DNA of 64,000 bases from Diphasiastrum complanatum (taxonomy: Eukaryota; Streptophyta; Lycopodiopsida; Lycopodiales; Lycopodiaceae): positions 9,809,456 to 9,873,455 of the forward strand of contig CM055102.1 of the NCBI GenBank assembly GCA_029204225.1, given 5' to 3'. Under the pieces are notes generated by a model. It worked only from the letters and a program-made list of their open reading frames with translations. It was not told the DNA's origin and ran no database searches. A program made the position numbers and the translations under genes. Shown here piece by piece: positions 22,301 to 31,976 of the stretch; the stretch's first letter is position 1, and the number at the start of each line of letters is the position of its first letter.

Positions 22301-22858
22301 CGATTGGAATGCAGTGAAACTAGGATTTGAGCACGTCTTCATACAGAGCTATTATGTAATTCTACACCAGGAAAAAAAACGAACAGAGAGAATTCCAAAA
22401 GTGTAGTTCAAATGTCACTAACTGGGCCATGGCAGATTATGATTCAAGCAATGTGTGGCCCCTTAAAGAGCATATGCAGGCAAGGGCATGCACCAATCCA
22501 GCACTCTGCCTCATACCAAACTTCAAAATAAATAGCATATACCCTTCTTACTGTTTTTTTCCTCTTTTCTTCATTCCCGCATTTTATACAAATCTTAAGG
22601 CCTGATTATGCATAAATTAAATTACCTCTCTCCGAGAAAGCTCAGCTTTCCAAGCCGCCTCTCTCTCTGCCACTTCTCGCTCCCTCTCTTCCAGATAGCT
22701 TTTCATTTCTCTTTCTTTCATAATGCGGTCTTGAATGTCAACCTCCAATGCCTCTTTCAAGTCCCTTACAAAATTTTCAACGACTGCCTTGATCCGCAGA
22801 GACATTTTGCACGCACTACCTTCTTGCTCATGACCCTCCTTCCGGGGTTTGTGAAAAG
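19362..22858 (-). CDS. Conserved plant coiled-coil protein, two 3' exons
   Basis: Two exons on the minus strand, 22,858-22,626 and 19,535-19,362 (TGA at 19,364-19,362), encode 134 residues. Borders are TTGCAG/CT, GAG/GTAATT and TTTCAG/GG, and the phases agree. The first exon gives SLRIKAVVENFVRDLKEALE, EVDIQDRIMKEREMKSYLEE and EREVAEREAAWKAELSRRE, a continuous charged coiled coil. The second continues IAKQEARLKIEKENLEKEKS and ends with a compact tail, DGALEITVNGEKYRCLRF then SKAKK. The strict coiled coil and tail read as a functional, conserved protein, not a transposon. I believe similar C-termini occur in other plants but cannot name the family. The frame stays open upstream of the Met at 22,805, so earlier exons probably exist beyond 22,858; I did not find them. 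The 3.1-kb intron holds copia and gypsy debris on the opposite strand. Confidence 0.8.
19925..20642 (+). pseudogene. Copia H end of RT and RNase H, inside host intron
   Basis: Plus strand: KLYKKLVGSLIYLTTTRLDI then AYVVS (end of copia RT, about 19,995-20,075), a stop, then the RNase H part FMAKPKQIHWKAAKQVLRYI, YVDANWSGNVEDRRPTTGYI and SSSISWSSKKQHTIALSSTK. At about 20,328-20,385 a 29-base piece containing the SST(K/E)AEYRA codons is duplicated in tandem and throws the frame. The tail (IIQCDNHSCIELVGKESKVD) is in a new frame with stops. It ends at the polypurine tract AACGGGGAG (20,643-20,651). It lies antisense to the host gene within its intron. Confidence 0.85.
20652..21086 (+). mobile_element. 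3' LTR of copia H
   Basis: Starts TGTTAGAAATTAATG just after the polypurine tract and ends AAATTCCAACA, giving TG...CA ends, 435 bp. The sequence changes at once to gypsy integrase at 21,087, so copia H appears to have landed in, or recombined with, an older gypsy copy. Confidence 0.75.
21087..21330 (+). pseudogene. Gypsy integrase fragment
   Basis: The plus strand reads FGTPTELISNKGTHFLNKKI and KALTGQLTIKHRKSTPANRQ, the second-Asp region of the gypsy integrase core (usual form 'GTPTEIISDRGTHFxN'); the Asp is replaced by Asn (ISNKG). Stops follow, then a trace of the 'DWDRKLxWAxWAYNT' region (about 21,255-21,310). Only about 80 codons are left. Confidence 0.7.
21331..22625. other. Remaining intron of the coiled-coil gene
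   Basis: Mostly AT-rich and non-coding. A minus-strand stretch at 21,503-21,688 is open for 61 codons and ends in a GTGAGT donor-like site; it could be a cassette exon, but nothing in its translation is conserved as far as I can see. Confidence 0.4.
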
Positions 22859-24103
22859 CTGCAACACAAAAAGCATCAGTAATACTAAAACCTCTAAACT
22901 TACTACCAGCTCACATAGAACGCAATCTAACTTAATATGTGTCACCTCCAATCTTACAAGATTAGACAGTGGAGATTGAGTTTAAGGTCTCCTATTATCC
23001 ACCCTGATATTCTGCCCTAACTTTTTCATTGCAATCTGACTGGTTGTAATTTAGTTGCCCTGAAAATTTAAAGATGGATGAAATTTGGAAATATGGAGTC
23101 CCCTTGGACGGACTCTGAAAGTATGGAGACCTCTTGGATGTAATATTTTAACCTCTCTCTCCAAATGTGATTTTTTAGGCAGGATTTTCAAGATTCATTA
23201 TGTCTGATAATGAATGTGAATTTTCCAGCATGTTTTGGAAATTGCGGCTCATTCTCTTGACTGGGCGCTATCACAGCCCTCAACGAGGACTTGCCAACAA
23301 TTTCCATAATATGCTTCTGAAAGCACGTTATCTAGTTGATAATCTATGAAGTGCACGAATGCGTCACGTGTTGTGAACTCTGGTATTGTGTTGATTGACT
23401 TCTGCAAAGTGTATCAGATATTGCAGTAAATGTCAAAACGTTGATAAAGCCCCCTTAGAAACCCTTTAAGCAGCGTTTGCATCCCTTTAAAATAAACACA
23501 AGTCAAGAACACTTCCTACCTTATTTTTGCACAGGATCTTTGCCAAGAGATTTCCAGCTGATCGCACGTGATGCAGAATGCGCAGAAGAATCTCTGATTG
23601 CACTGGTTACCTCCTTGCTTCTTTAGTTTTGGTGATTGTCAAGAATGGTTCTTCCACCGACTATGGTTTTGCTTGGGAAACTCAAGCTCAAACTTCTCCA
23701 ATAAAACAAATCCTGGATTGCAAAGGCGACCACAATTTTGCGAATTGTGCCATTAGAGTTGCCTTGCAACTGCCAATCGCTTCAGACGTGATTGATGCTC
23801 CTCCTCGCGATGGCTGAGAATGAGAAAACTAGACAGAAGCAGCACGATCCAAGCTATAACCTAAAAGCTCCCATAGCTATGACATCAGTCCCAGAAGAAG
23901 AAGAAAGGTGATTGGCAGATGTCGACAAAGAGTAACATGAATTAAAAATATTAAATATTCACAAGCTTTAAATGAATTAAAGAGGACAAACATTTAAAGG
24001 TTTCTCATATGCAAGATTGTCGTTTAAGGTACCAATATTTTGCGAAGCCGAAGGGTGATCAGCCAAGTTATTACAAAGTTTCATGTTCTGAGATTTGTAC
24101 ATC
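22859..24103. other. Upstream of the visible coiled-coil exons
   Basis: No exon could be assigned. A 79-codon plus-strand frame at 23,578-23,817 starts with a hydrophobic leader-like segment (GYLLASLVLVIVKNG), and just after it a second ATG at 23,811 opens 34 codons; neither resembles a known family. Missing first exons of the antisense gene could lie here. Confidence 0.35.
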
Positions 24104-25505
24104 TTAAAAGTTCTCTAATCTATTTGCAACTGAATAATCTTCGACAATTTCTAGTATTTCTACATGAAGGACATCAAAAAAAATTACTATGTGTCCTGTC
24201 GAAAAGCAGTTTCTTGGGTGGCTTTCGAGCGTACTCTTGCACACGCCTATACATGTAGATATCGATTGGATGTAGTAGGATTGTGTTGTTAAAACTAACA
24301 AATTTGCGACGCAATTCTGGTGCAGAGCTGTTGATGTATTGGATTGCTTCGTTTCTCTTGATGATAGGGATTTGCTAACACATGAAACTAATTTCTAGTA
24401 ATGATATTGGTTTTGTCAAAACATAACTAGATATCAATTTCAACACATTTTCGTTCGAATGGTTCAATCTTATTCTTTTGGCATCAGCTGCATTCAGATT
24501 CAATGGTCCTATAGGTTCTGATTTCATCGCATATTTTAAAACATAGTATGACCAACCAATGTTTATGATTCGTTGTAGATTCATGTGTGCTTGCCATAGT
24601 AGAAGCACTATTGGATGGTAGGGCACGACATTCCAATCTTCATACCTTGGTTGAAAATATTTCCATCGTTCGATTTTCATGTCCAGCTCAGTGCAAGATA
24701 GACATGTTTTAAATGGGAATCCATATTTACAAATCTTTGCAGTTTTGGGGCTAGTTTTTATTGTGCATGCGGATCGACAATGGTGTATCTGTTTTCGCAC
24801 AACAAGCTCGTCGAGCTGTTTTTGAGTTAGGTCCAACGGAATTTCAATTTTTTTGTTGACCGAGTCATATTTGGCAAGAATAAATGCACTGATTTCATTT
24901 CCAATTCTTGTCACATCTTTTATTTTGACCCATAACATGACATGCGCATGTACAGAGCCGCGGTTTTGGACTTCATAGCGTAGCATGTAATGTTTGACAT
25001 GGCCTAGAATTGATTTTTTGGAAAAGAATGAACGTTTTCATGAACAAGTCCAGTTTCTTAACGAAAAGCATTGAACATTCAATTGGGCAATTTTTCCAAT
25101 CAAAATTGTTGTTATATTTTCTCACAAGTGCTTCTATTTTTGCAATTTCTGCCATCGCATCTCAGTAGTTTCATCGCTTGTCAATGTTAGAAAGAAATCT
25201 GGCAAACCCCAATATGTCACCATTGCTAGCAAATCTTTGAAATTCCATCTATGCCATGATGGTGTTCCAAGGACCTCACGTGGCAAAGTGAATTTCAAAA
25301 CATTTTCGAAAATTTGTTCTTCATTTGTGTGGGGATGTTTTGTGACAAAATCAATTATGTCCTTTTGCAACACAATAGATGGCACTTTTGTTGTGATCAA
25401 AATCGCTTGTCTAATTTCATACATGACAAGCAAATATAGAGGGACATCTGAAAGTGCCACATGTAGAACGCTTGACCGTCCATTTAATTCACATTTTAGA
25501 TTCAT
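24104..25505 (-). pseudogene. Helitron Rep (HUH endonuclease) remnant
   Basis: Minus strand, three overlapping frames. 25,505-25,134 has GTPSWHRWNFKDLLAMVTYW and GLPDFFLTLTSDE, the Helitron-like N-terminal domain. 25,155-24,973 continues with EIAKIEALVRKYNNNFDWKN. 24,986-24,375 has YEVQNRGSVHAHVMLWVK, with the two-His HUH metal site (HAH), then CKYGFPF and finally WSYYVLKYAMKSE, matching the YxxKY catalytic tyrosine motif. Similarity goes on in another frame to about 24,104. Frameshifts near 25,140 and 24,985 break it. No PIF1-type helicase or CTRR end was found nearby, so this is a fragment. Confidence 0.8.
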
Positions 25506-25579
25506 AGTATGCCACGTGGATAGTCTCTTTGAGCAAGGAGCTTAAAATTGGCCATAGGACAAAATTGTAAAGAAGAGGG

Positions 25580-25720
25580 GGAGAGGGGGGGGATGCTACT
25601 TGGAAACCACAATGGACCAACCCACATCCAAGTTGCTCTTGGACTTTTCATGCATCAAAGGAGATGGAGATGCCTCATGTGGTGTCTTACTTGGCAACCA
25701 CAATGGACCAACCCACACCT
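25580..25720. repeat. Short direct repeat near Helitron remnant
   Basis: ACCACAATGGACCAACCCAC occurs twice about 90 bp apart (about 25,605 and 25,697), each preceded by TACTTGG. A G-run precedes the first. Confidence 0.75.
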
Positions 25721-26064
25721 GTAGAGATGTGGTGAGCTATATAGTTGAGTGGGAGCTAAGAGAGCTTGGCTACTAGATTTGGTGGCCAATAGCTGCGTAT
25801 GGCTTTTGTACACTCTTGCCATGATTCTTTAGAGATTTTTTGTGTGCAAATGATCTTACATAAGCTAAAGTTGGATTTCAGGTGAATCATGGTTCACTGA
25901 ATCCAAGTTGTGAGGTGATTACATGACAAGAGCTCATTGGTTGTTCCTTTCATCTCCTAGTAGTGTTTTTAAACGCCCCTAGCAAAGTAATTATCCATGC
26001 TATGGGAAAACCCATGATCAAACAAGAAGATTAAAGTATTTAAAATAATACCGTAGAACGGCAA

Positions 26065-26275
26065 AAATGAATTAAGCTACCCAATAGCTAAGTAAAACTT
26101 AGAATAGTAAGCTAATTACTTAAAACCAACTGAAAAATGAACCAAGCTCCCAATAGCTAAGTAAAATTTAGAATAGTAAGTTAATTACTCAAAACCAACT
26201 GCCCGATGTAAATCAGTAACTAAATAGTAAGCTAATTACTCAAAACCAATTGCCCGATGTAAATCACTAACTGAA
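26065..26275. repeat. Tandem repeat, 68-bp unit then 51-bp subunit
   Basis: Two units of about 68 bp (26,065-26,132; 26,133-26,201) share CCAATAGCTAAGTAAAA.TT and AGAATAGTAAG.TAATTACT. A shorter derivative, with GCCCGATGTAAATCA added, is repeated once more to about 26,275. Confidence 0.75.
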
Positions 26276-26928
26276 ATAGATCCAGTAATAGGTAATGCAG
26301 GAAGCTTTGAAGCATTTGCTCCTGCAAATTGAGCCCGTCGAAGAATTGAAACCGCCTATGAACGTTGTAATGCTATAGAAATACGCTGATGGTAGCAAAT
26401 AAAAGCTCTTGGCATTGATTTCAACCTGAAAATCCCAAAAGAGCTTGGTGCTAGATACAACTAGCAACTAGTTGGCTCATGTGCTCTTGCATCATAATCT
26501 AACTCCTTGAATAGAGGTCATGTTGTCATGAAAGAAGCCAACATCTCCTTGGCATATGATGCTCCTAGTGGCTCACTCTTTGGAATTTCATGATTCCTGG
26601 TTTACATAGAACATCAACACTCATGTTGCTTACTGGTTGAGTGTCATACTCGCAAAAGTCATCAATAATCTTCATGTCTATTGGTCGGAGTATCCTAATG
26701 CTTCGGTTTTTATGGAGACGAACAAATTGATTAAGATTTAGATGATTGCTAACTATGTACCAAACCACATTCTTAATAATAAACATTGAAGTAATACCAT
26801 GAAAAATGTAGCACACCATGTGTTGTCTTTTTGTTGAGTCATGGCAAGAAAGAAACTCGCAAAATGCCAAAGCACTTAAGGGACAAATTCTTTGTACTTT
26901 ATGTTTTCCATGCCCATTTGTAAATATT
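26276..26928. other. Unassigned; long antisense open stretch
   Basis: A 126-codon minus-strand frame (26,945-26,565) has no domain that I recognise, and its first codons overlap the copia B LTR. It may be a decayed part of the Helitron or of another element. Confidence 0.35.
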
Positions 26929-27807
26929 AAGTGTGGTACAATCATGATTGAGCATTGTGGTAGCTCATGGATCTATTAGTATCATTGTACTTCTCAATTG
27001 GATCTAATTGATTTTGAGATTGAGTGGATTTTGAGTGTTATTGGTTTCATAGCTTTCTCTCTCTACCCGAGAGCTTTGATGATTTTCTCTCTCTACCTGA
27101 GGAGATCAGCTTGTTTTTACTTAGATTACTTTTGGAACACTTCCCACATGTGTGAATGACACTTGGAAGTGACTAGAACGCATCAGTGTCTGCTGCGACC
27201 TGGGCCTAATTGTCCTCTACTGCACATAGAGTGCCCGTTCTGGATGTGGTAGATGGTGGGCGATTTGTGGGTGTGTTCGACCGTGGAGCGTCAGGTGCTG
27301 GATCTACACCCCCACCCTCTGGAAAAATCTATTGTGGCACATGGTGCATCTGCTGCTGACGACGATGTGGCATGGGAAGAGCCTGCCACTGAACTAGGCC
27401 CTGCTGCTGCGGCTGGACCTGGAGGAGCTAAACTTGGACCGTGTACTGGCCCCAAACCAGCCTTTGCCCGTGATGTGCCTGCTGCTACACCTATGCTAGA
27501 CCTTGCCACTGATGTGCCTGCACCTACACCTGTACTAGGCCTTGCGACTGATACTGACCCTCGAACAAAGGTATCTACTGGTCTGACTGGCTGGGTGGAG
27601 GTACCATCAAGCCTGTACATGTCCATGAGCCTTTGCACATCCTCATCCGGAATCCTGGAGAAGTGATTGATTGCATGTAGTAGTGTGTTTTGCCATAGAA
27701 TCAAAGATAGATCTTGAATCTCAATCTAGTCTTGATCTTGGTGCATCTACACACCTTAGGAGATCACAAGTACATGTTGTGGACAGTCCACATGTGTGAA
27801 ATCAACA
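26929..27807 (+). mobile_element. 5' LTR of copia B, truncated and interrupted
   Basis: 26,929-27,172 and 27,660-27,807 together match the right half of the 3' LTR (about 31,595-31,976) almost base for base and end at ATCAACA, next to a primer-binding site. The left 410 bp of the LTR are missing. Between the two parts sits a 487-bp foreign segment. The LTR pair identifies copia B as one element of about 5 kb. Confidence 0.85.
27173..27659. mobile_element. GC-rich 487-bp insertion in the LTR
   Basis: Absent from the 3' LTR, where the flanks join without interruption. GAAGTGA occurs at both borders (27,166-27,172 and 27,660-27,666), consistent with a 7-bp target duplication, or 8 bp with one mismatch. 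The insert is clearly GC-richer than its host and open on both strands. The minus-strand reading (FSRIPDEDVQRLMDMYRLDG and a Pro/Ala/Ser/Gly-rich tail) looks more protein-like. I see no terminal inverted repeats. A non-autonomous DNA element carrying a captured gene piece is my best guess. Confidence 0.7.
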
Positions 27808-27822
27808 TGGTATCAGAGCCTA
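27808..27822 (+). promoter_or_regulatory. tRNA-Met primer-binding site of copia B
   Basis: TGGTATCAGAGCC follows the LTR end ATCAACA directly, the standard arrangement for plant copia elements. Confidence 0.85.
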
Positions 27823-28560
27823 CCTAAGGTTACCATGCAATTTGATCATTTGAGTGAAAACTATTCATCAATCTTGAGCTAGAAATTGTCAAGATCCATT
27901 TTCCTAGCTATCTTTTCCAATTTTGGACCAAAAGAGATCAATAGGGCATTGATTGTGTCTGACCTGGTACTGTATGGATTCAGCTGCTTAAACACGTGTG
28001 AGGAACAATTTCAGTTTGGGATTTCTCTTTCATGTTTGATCCAAGAATCTTGCTAGATAGCTTGTTTTGAAGCTATTTTTGTCTAGTTTCTGATGCAATC
28101 AATTTCATTCCATTTGGTTGTGCCAATCAAAAGTTATAAGCTTTTGAAGAGTGTTAGGTAGGGCACCTAGACCTGGGTGGACACATTTGGTTTGGTCAAG
28201 AGATTGCTTGTTTGATCCAAAATCACAGTTGAATACTTACCAATCTCATCTATATGTGATCTAGGCACTGTTTTGAGATCTTAGCCATCTTGTTTCATGC
28301 AATATCATTGTATTTGAGTCAAATTTGGTTTCTTAGTGTATTTCACACGTGCTAAGAGTGTTTGATCCTAACTTTGCCCATACTCTATCATTTAATGTGA
28401 AGTAGATCTAGTTTTGGAGAGATTGAGATAGCTAGTGAGAATCATCTCACAGTTTGTTGCAAGATCTTGCATAGGAGATGGTAGCACACCGTTATTGGAT
28501 CCTATAGTGAGAGAGAAGCAACATTTTTTTGTTCATCACTTTTATTTATCTCCACTTTAC
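27823..28560 (+). other. Leader of copia B
   Basis: Untranslated region between primer-binding site and gag. It has no coding similarity. Confidence 0.55.
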
Positions 28561-29487
28561 ATGACTTCAATGAGTTCATACTTGTTGCAACCAAGTGAGA
28601 GATTGTCTACTTCCAATTATTCAATATGGAAGTTGAGGATGGAGTCCATCTTGATACTCCAAGATGTGATGGAAATTGTACTTGGGATTGAGGAGGAGTC
28701 TCAAGTACTTCAAGAAGTACAAAAATACAAGAAGAGAGCTAGGATGGCTCTCCACTACATTAAGATGAATGTCTCTAATGAGATATTGAGGGAGATTGGT
28801 GATTGTTCTACATCCAAGGAAGCTTGAGATTGTCTCAAGTCCATCTATGAGGCTAAGAACACCTCTAGGATCCTCACTCTTAGAAATCAAATCTTCCAAA
28901 GTAGTCAAAAGAGTGATGAGAGTGCATCTAATTATGTTTTGAGAGTCAAGGATATTCATAGGGAGCTTGCATGTATTGGTGACTCAATCAATCAAAGTGA
29001 GCTAGTCCAAGTCATTCTCAATGGCTTGAGAGATGAATATGACAACCTTGTCTGATCTTATGCCATTAAGGAGGAGCTACCAAGTTTGGAGGCCCTTCAA
29101 AATGTGCTTATTTCTGAAGAATCAAGACAAGAGTACAAACTCTTGAGGATGGACAAGCTATCACTCAATCATGATGATGGCAAAGTTCTATTTGCCAAGC
29201 ACAAAGACAGGAGTAAGAAGCAACACCATCACTTCTCTAATGACAAAGCTAAAGACCAAGATGGAGAGGAAGAGGATACCTCTCATGCTTCTAATTCAAA
29301 TCTCAAGAAGAAGAAGATCAAGTGCTTTTATTGTGGCAAGAAAGGCCATTATGCCATCAATTGCTTCAAGAAGAAAAATCAACTCAATCAAGCCAACATC
29401 ACCAATGAGAAAGAAGACTATATTGCAAGTGATGGAGAGGGCTCTTATGGCATCGAGCTTCTCCTCTTCCACCTTCAACAAGGATGA
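28561..29487 (+). pseudogene. Copia B gag, nearly intact
   Basis: An ATG at 28,561 opens MTSMSSYLLQPSERLSTSNY, then SIWKLRMESIL and VMEIVLGIEEE, the N-terminal copia Gag segment shared with copia G. One TGA after CSTSKEA (about 28,825) and one TGA after EYDNLV (about 29,053) interrupt an otherwise continuous Gag (SRILTLRNQIFQSSQKSDES, LNGLRDEYDNLV). The CCHC knuckle CFYCGKKGHYAINC lies at about 29,322-29,363. The frame closes at 29,487. The protease follows in the next frame, so the polyprotein needs a frame change to continue. Confidence 0.85.
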
Positions 29488-29743
29488 CTCATGGTATATT
29501 GATAGTGGAGCATCTTTACATATGTGTGGCCCCAAGCACTCTTTTTCATCTATTATGCCTTATGATGGAGTTAAGAAGACCATATACATTGCAAGTAAGC
29601 ATGAGTGCAATATTGAAGGAGTAGGGATTATTCCCTTGAAGCTTGCATCTTCCAAAGATCTCTTTCTCAACAATGTTCTTTTTGTCCCAAAGCTTACAAG
29701 GAACATCTTAAGTGTTGGCCAACTTCTTGATAGTGGCATTTGA
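29440..29743 (+). pseudogene. Copia B protease
   Basis: In the frame offset from gag: SWYIDSGASLHMCGPKHSFS contains the DSGAS active site (about 29,490-29,525), followed by ECNIEGVGIIPLKLASSKDL and VLFVPKLTRNILSVGQLLDS, the conserved C-terminal half. The frame stops at 29,743. The GAG-pre-integrase and integrase core that should follow are deleted. Confidence 0.8.
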
Positions 29744-30725
29744 AGGCATCTACAAATTGGATCCAAGTGAGAGTGCAAACTCTCTTGATGTTTCTTATAT
29801 GTCCAATATTTCAAAGGAGGAAGATCACACAAGATGCACATATCTTCTCTCTTCAAGTATTATGGTGTATGATTATTCCTTATTACTCAAAGCATATGTT
29901 GAGAAGCAATTCTCATCGAAGATCAAAGCTTTGAGGAGTATTGGAGCTCTTGAAGGAATAGCACCATATGAAGTTTTATTCAAGATGAAGCCTAAGGTTG
30001 ATCACCTTAGTGAACTTGGTAGTGCTTGCTTTGCACATATTACCTTGGAAACAAGGAGGAAGGATGATCCAAGCTCATGGATCATGATTGGATACTCATC
30101 CATCAAGGAGGCCTTTAGTGTCTTTACACTCTCTATTTCAAAAGTAATTGTGAATAGAGATGTCATATTGCATGAAGATTCAATCTTGGAAGTGGCCGAG
30201 ATCAAGGCTTCTCAAGAAGCATCACAAGTTATCTCTTTTGAAAGTATTCAAGTTATGATGGGGCCGAGGTGTGAGGAGGAGTCTCTTCTTCATATGATTT
30301 CAAGAAGATCTTCAAGATGCATGGCCGAGTCTTTATGGCTCACCTTACATGGAAAAGAGGGGCATCTTTCATGTTGTATCTACTACAACACATTCATATA
30401 TGCTTCTCTTCTTTGGCTTGATATGCTATCTTGCTTCATTGAATTTTTTGGATCTCAAAGTTCAAGAAAAGCTATACTAGTTTTGTATGATGCTTATGGT
30501 ATGGACATGTTTCTTGTCATTATTGACTTAGATATGTTTCCAATACTTTTTGAAAACAGGATATTGTATTGTCAAAAGTATGCTCTTGGTTCTAGTAAGA
30601 ACAAGATTGAGCTTGTTACTCACTTTTTTAAAAATCATGTTTTCACATGTTTTGAGGCAAATTGTAAACTCCTCTTGAGATTAAGTGAAGCATCCAAAGT
30701 GGACACTTACATCTTGAGAGAGTAA
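29712..30725 (+). CDS. 337-codon ORF with integrase C-terminal piece in copia B
   Basis: The longest frame in the window after 58,062-59,138. Residues about 70-160 (IGALEGIAPYEVLFKMKPKV, WIMIGYSSIKEAFSVFTLSI, VIVNRDVILHEDS) match the end of copia integrase ('TPYExWxGxKP...GYSxxxKxYR...SRDVxFxE'). The catalytic core before it is missing, and no RT box (YVDD) or RNase H motif comes after; residues about 180-337 are hydrophobic, cysteine-rich and unfamiliar. It stops at 30,725, 460 bp before the polypurine tract. It could be a deletion product kept open by chance, or an ORF of a non-autonomous family. I cannot show that it is translated. Confidence 0.45.
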   Translation: MLANFLIVAFEGIYKLDPSESANSLDVSYMSNISKEEDHTRCTYLLSSSIMVYDYSLLLKAYVEKQFSSKIKALRSIGALEGIAPYEVLFKMKPKVDHLSELGSACFAHITLETRRKDDPSSWIMIGYSSIKEAFSVFTLSISKVIVNRDVILHEDSILEVAEIKASQEASQVISFESIQVMMGPRCEEESLLHMISRRSSRCMAESLWLTLHGKEGHLSCCIYYNTFIYASLLWLDMLSCFIEFFGSQSSRKAILVLYDAYGMDMFLVIIDLDMFPILFENRILYCQKYALGSSKNKIELVTHFFKNHVFTCFEANCKLLLRLSEASKVDTYILRE

Positions 30726-31185
30726 CTAGCTTAAAAAAGATCAAGATAGTCTTTGATATCAAGATTAGATCCATCATGGATATAGTTCATTGTATGTGGA
30801 CTAGTCAAGCTAGAAAGCATAATCTTGATGATCATCATTGTTTCACATCTTATGATCTTGATCTCCATGATCCTTATGAGGCTTGGAAGCCTCGAATTTC
30901 TCTATTTATGGTGCATCCATCATGAAAGTGAACTTTCAAAGCAAAGATCATCTTCAAGCATGGAGGAAGCTCATGATCATAGTGGCATATTGGTGGAGCA
31001 CTCTTCAAAGGCATTGGCAAGAGATCTCTACCAAAGAGATCTTATCATGGATATGGTGAGGGTGCTGCTATGATGGATCCCTTGGCTGATCTTCACTTCT
31101 TATGCATACCAAAGGATCCACTCAAAAAGATTTACAAACTTCTCAAGTGATCTAGTACCTTTCCAAGCTATTTTTTGAGGAGGAG
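30726..31185 (+). other. 3' untranslated end of copia B and polypurine tract
   Basis: Non-coding tail ending in TTTTTTGAGGAGGAG at 31,171-31,185, the polypurine tract that primes plus-strand synthesis. The LTR follows immediately. Confidence 0.7.
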
Positions 31186-31976
31186 TGTGAGAAATTGGCA
31201 AAAATCTAGCTTGGTATTTTTATGAAAGAAGTTTGTAAGTGAATCTCACATGTGTGGAGGATGTTCCCACGTGTGGAGAATTGTGAATTAAATTAAAAAT
31301 GTTAGATATAGGGGTCTTATGTTTTTTGTATCAAGCATCTAGGTGTAGGATGTTGATAGGGTCAAATTTGGCATAGATGACAAATTATCCATTTCCAATT
31401 GTAATGCCACTATTGAGTCAAAATAGAGTAGAAGGCCAAACTCGAGCCAATTAGAGTGTAGACAAGTGTAATGCTTTTGTTTGATGAAGTCTAAGAGGTC
31501 CAGTAGGATTTAGAGGTTGGAGATATGCTTGAAAATGGTCCAATAGAATTTAGAGGTGAATGGATCAATGGTCCAATAGGATTAAGAGGTGGCAAAAGTG
31601 TGGTCCAATCATGATTGAGCATTGTGGTAGCTCATGGATCTATTAGTATCATTGTACTTCTCAATTGGATCTCATTGATTTTGAGATTGAGTGGATTTTG
31701 AGTGTTATTGGTTTCCTAGCTTTCTCTCTCTACCCGAGAGTTATTGATGATTCTCTCTCTACTCAAGGAGAGCAGCTTGTTTTTACTTAGATTACTTAAC
31801 ACTTCCCACATGTGTGAGTGAGAGTTGGAAGTGATTGATTGCATGTAGTAGTATGTTTTTGCCATAGAATCAAAGATAGATCTTGAATCTCAATCTAGTC
31901 TTGATCTTGGTGCATCTACACACCTTAGGAGATCACAAGTACATGTTGTGGACAGTCCACACGTGTAAAATCAACA
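31186..31976 (+). mobile_element. 3' LTR of copia B
   Basis: Begins TGTGAGAAATTGGC right after the polypurine tract and ends AATCAACA, 791 bp, TG...CA. It is the intact reference for the broken 5' LTR. The base after it (31,977) falls in the gag of copia C, so copia B inserted into, or recombined with, copia C. Confidence 0.85.

Noticed and set aside
23578-23817. 79-codon ORF with a signal-peptide-like start
   Set aside because: No recognised domain, cysteine pattern or neighbouring exon; kept only as a remark in the spacer entry.
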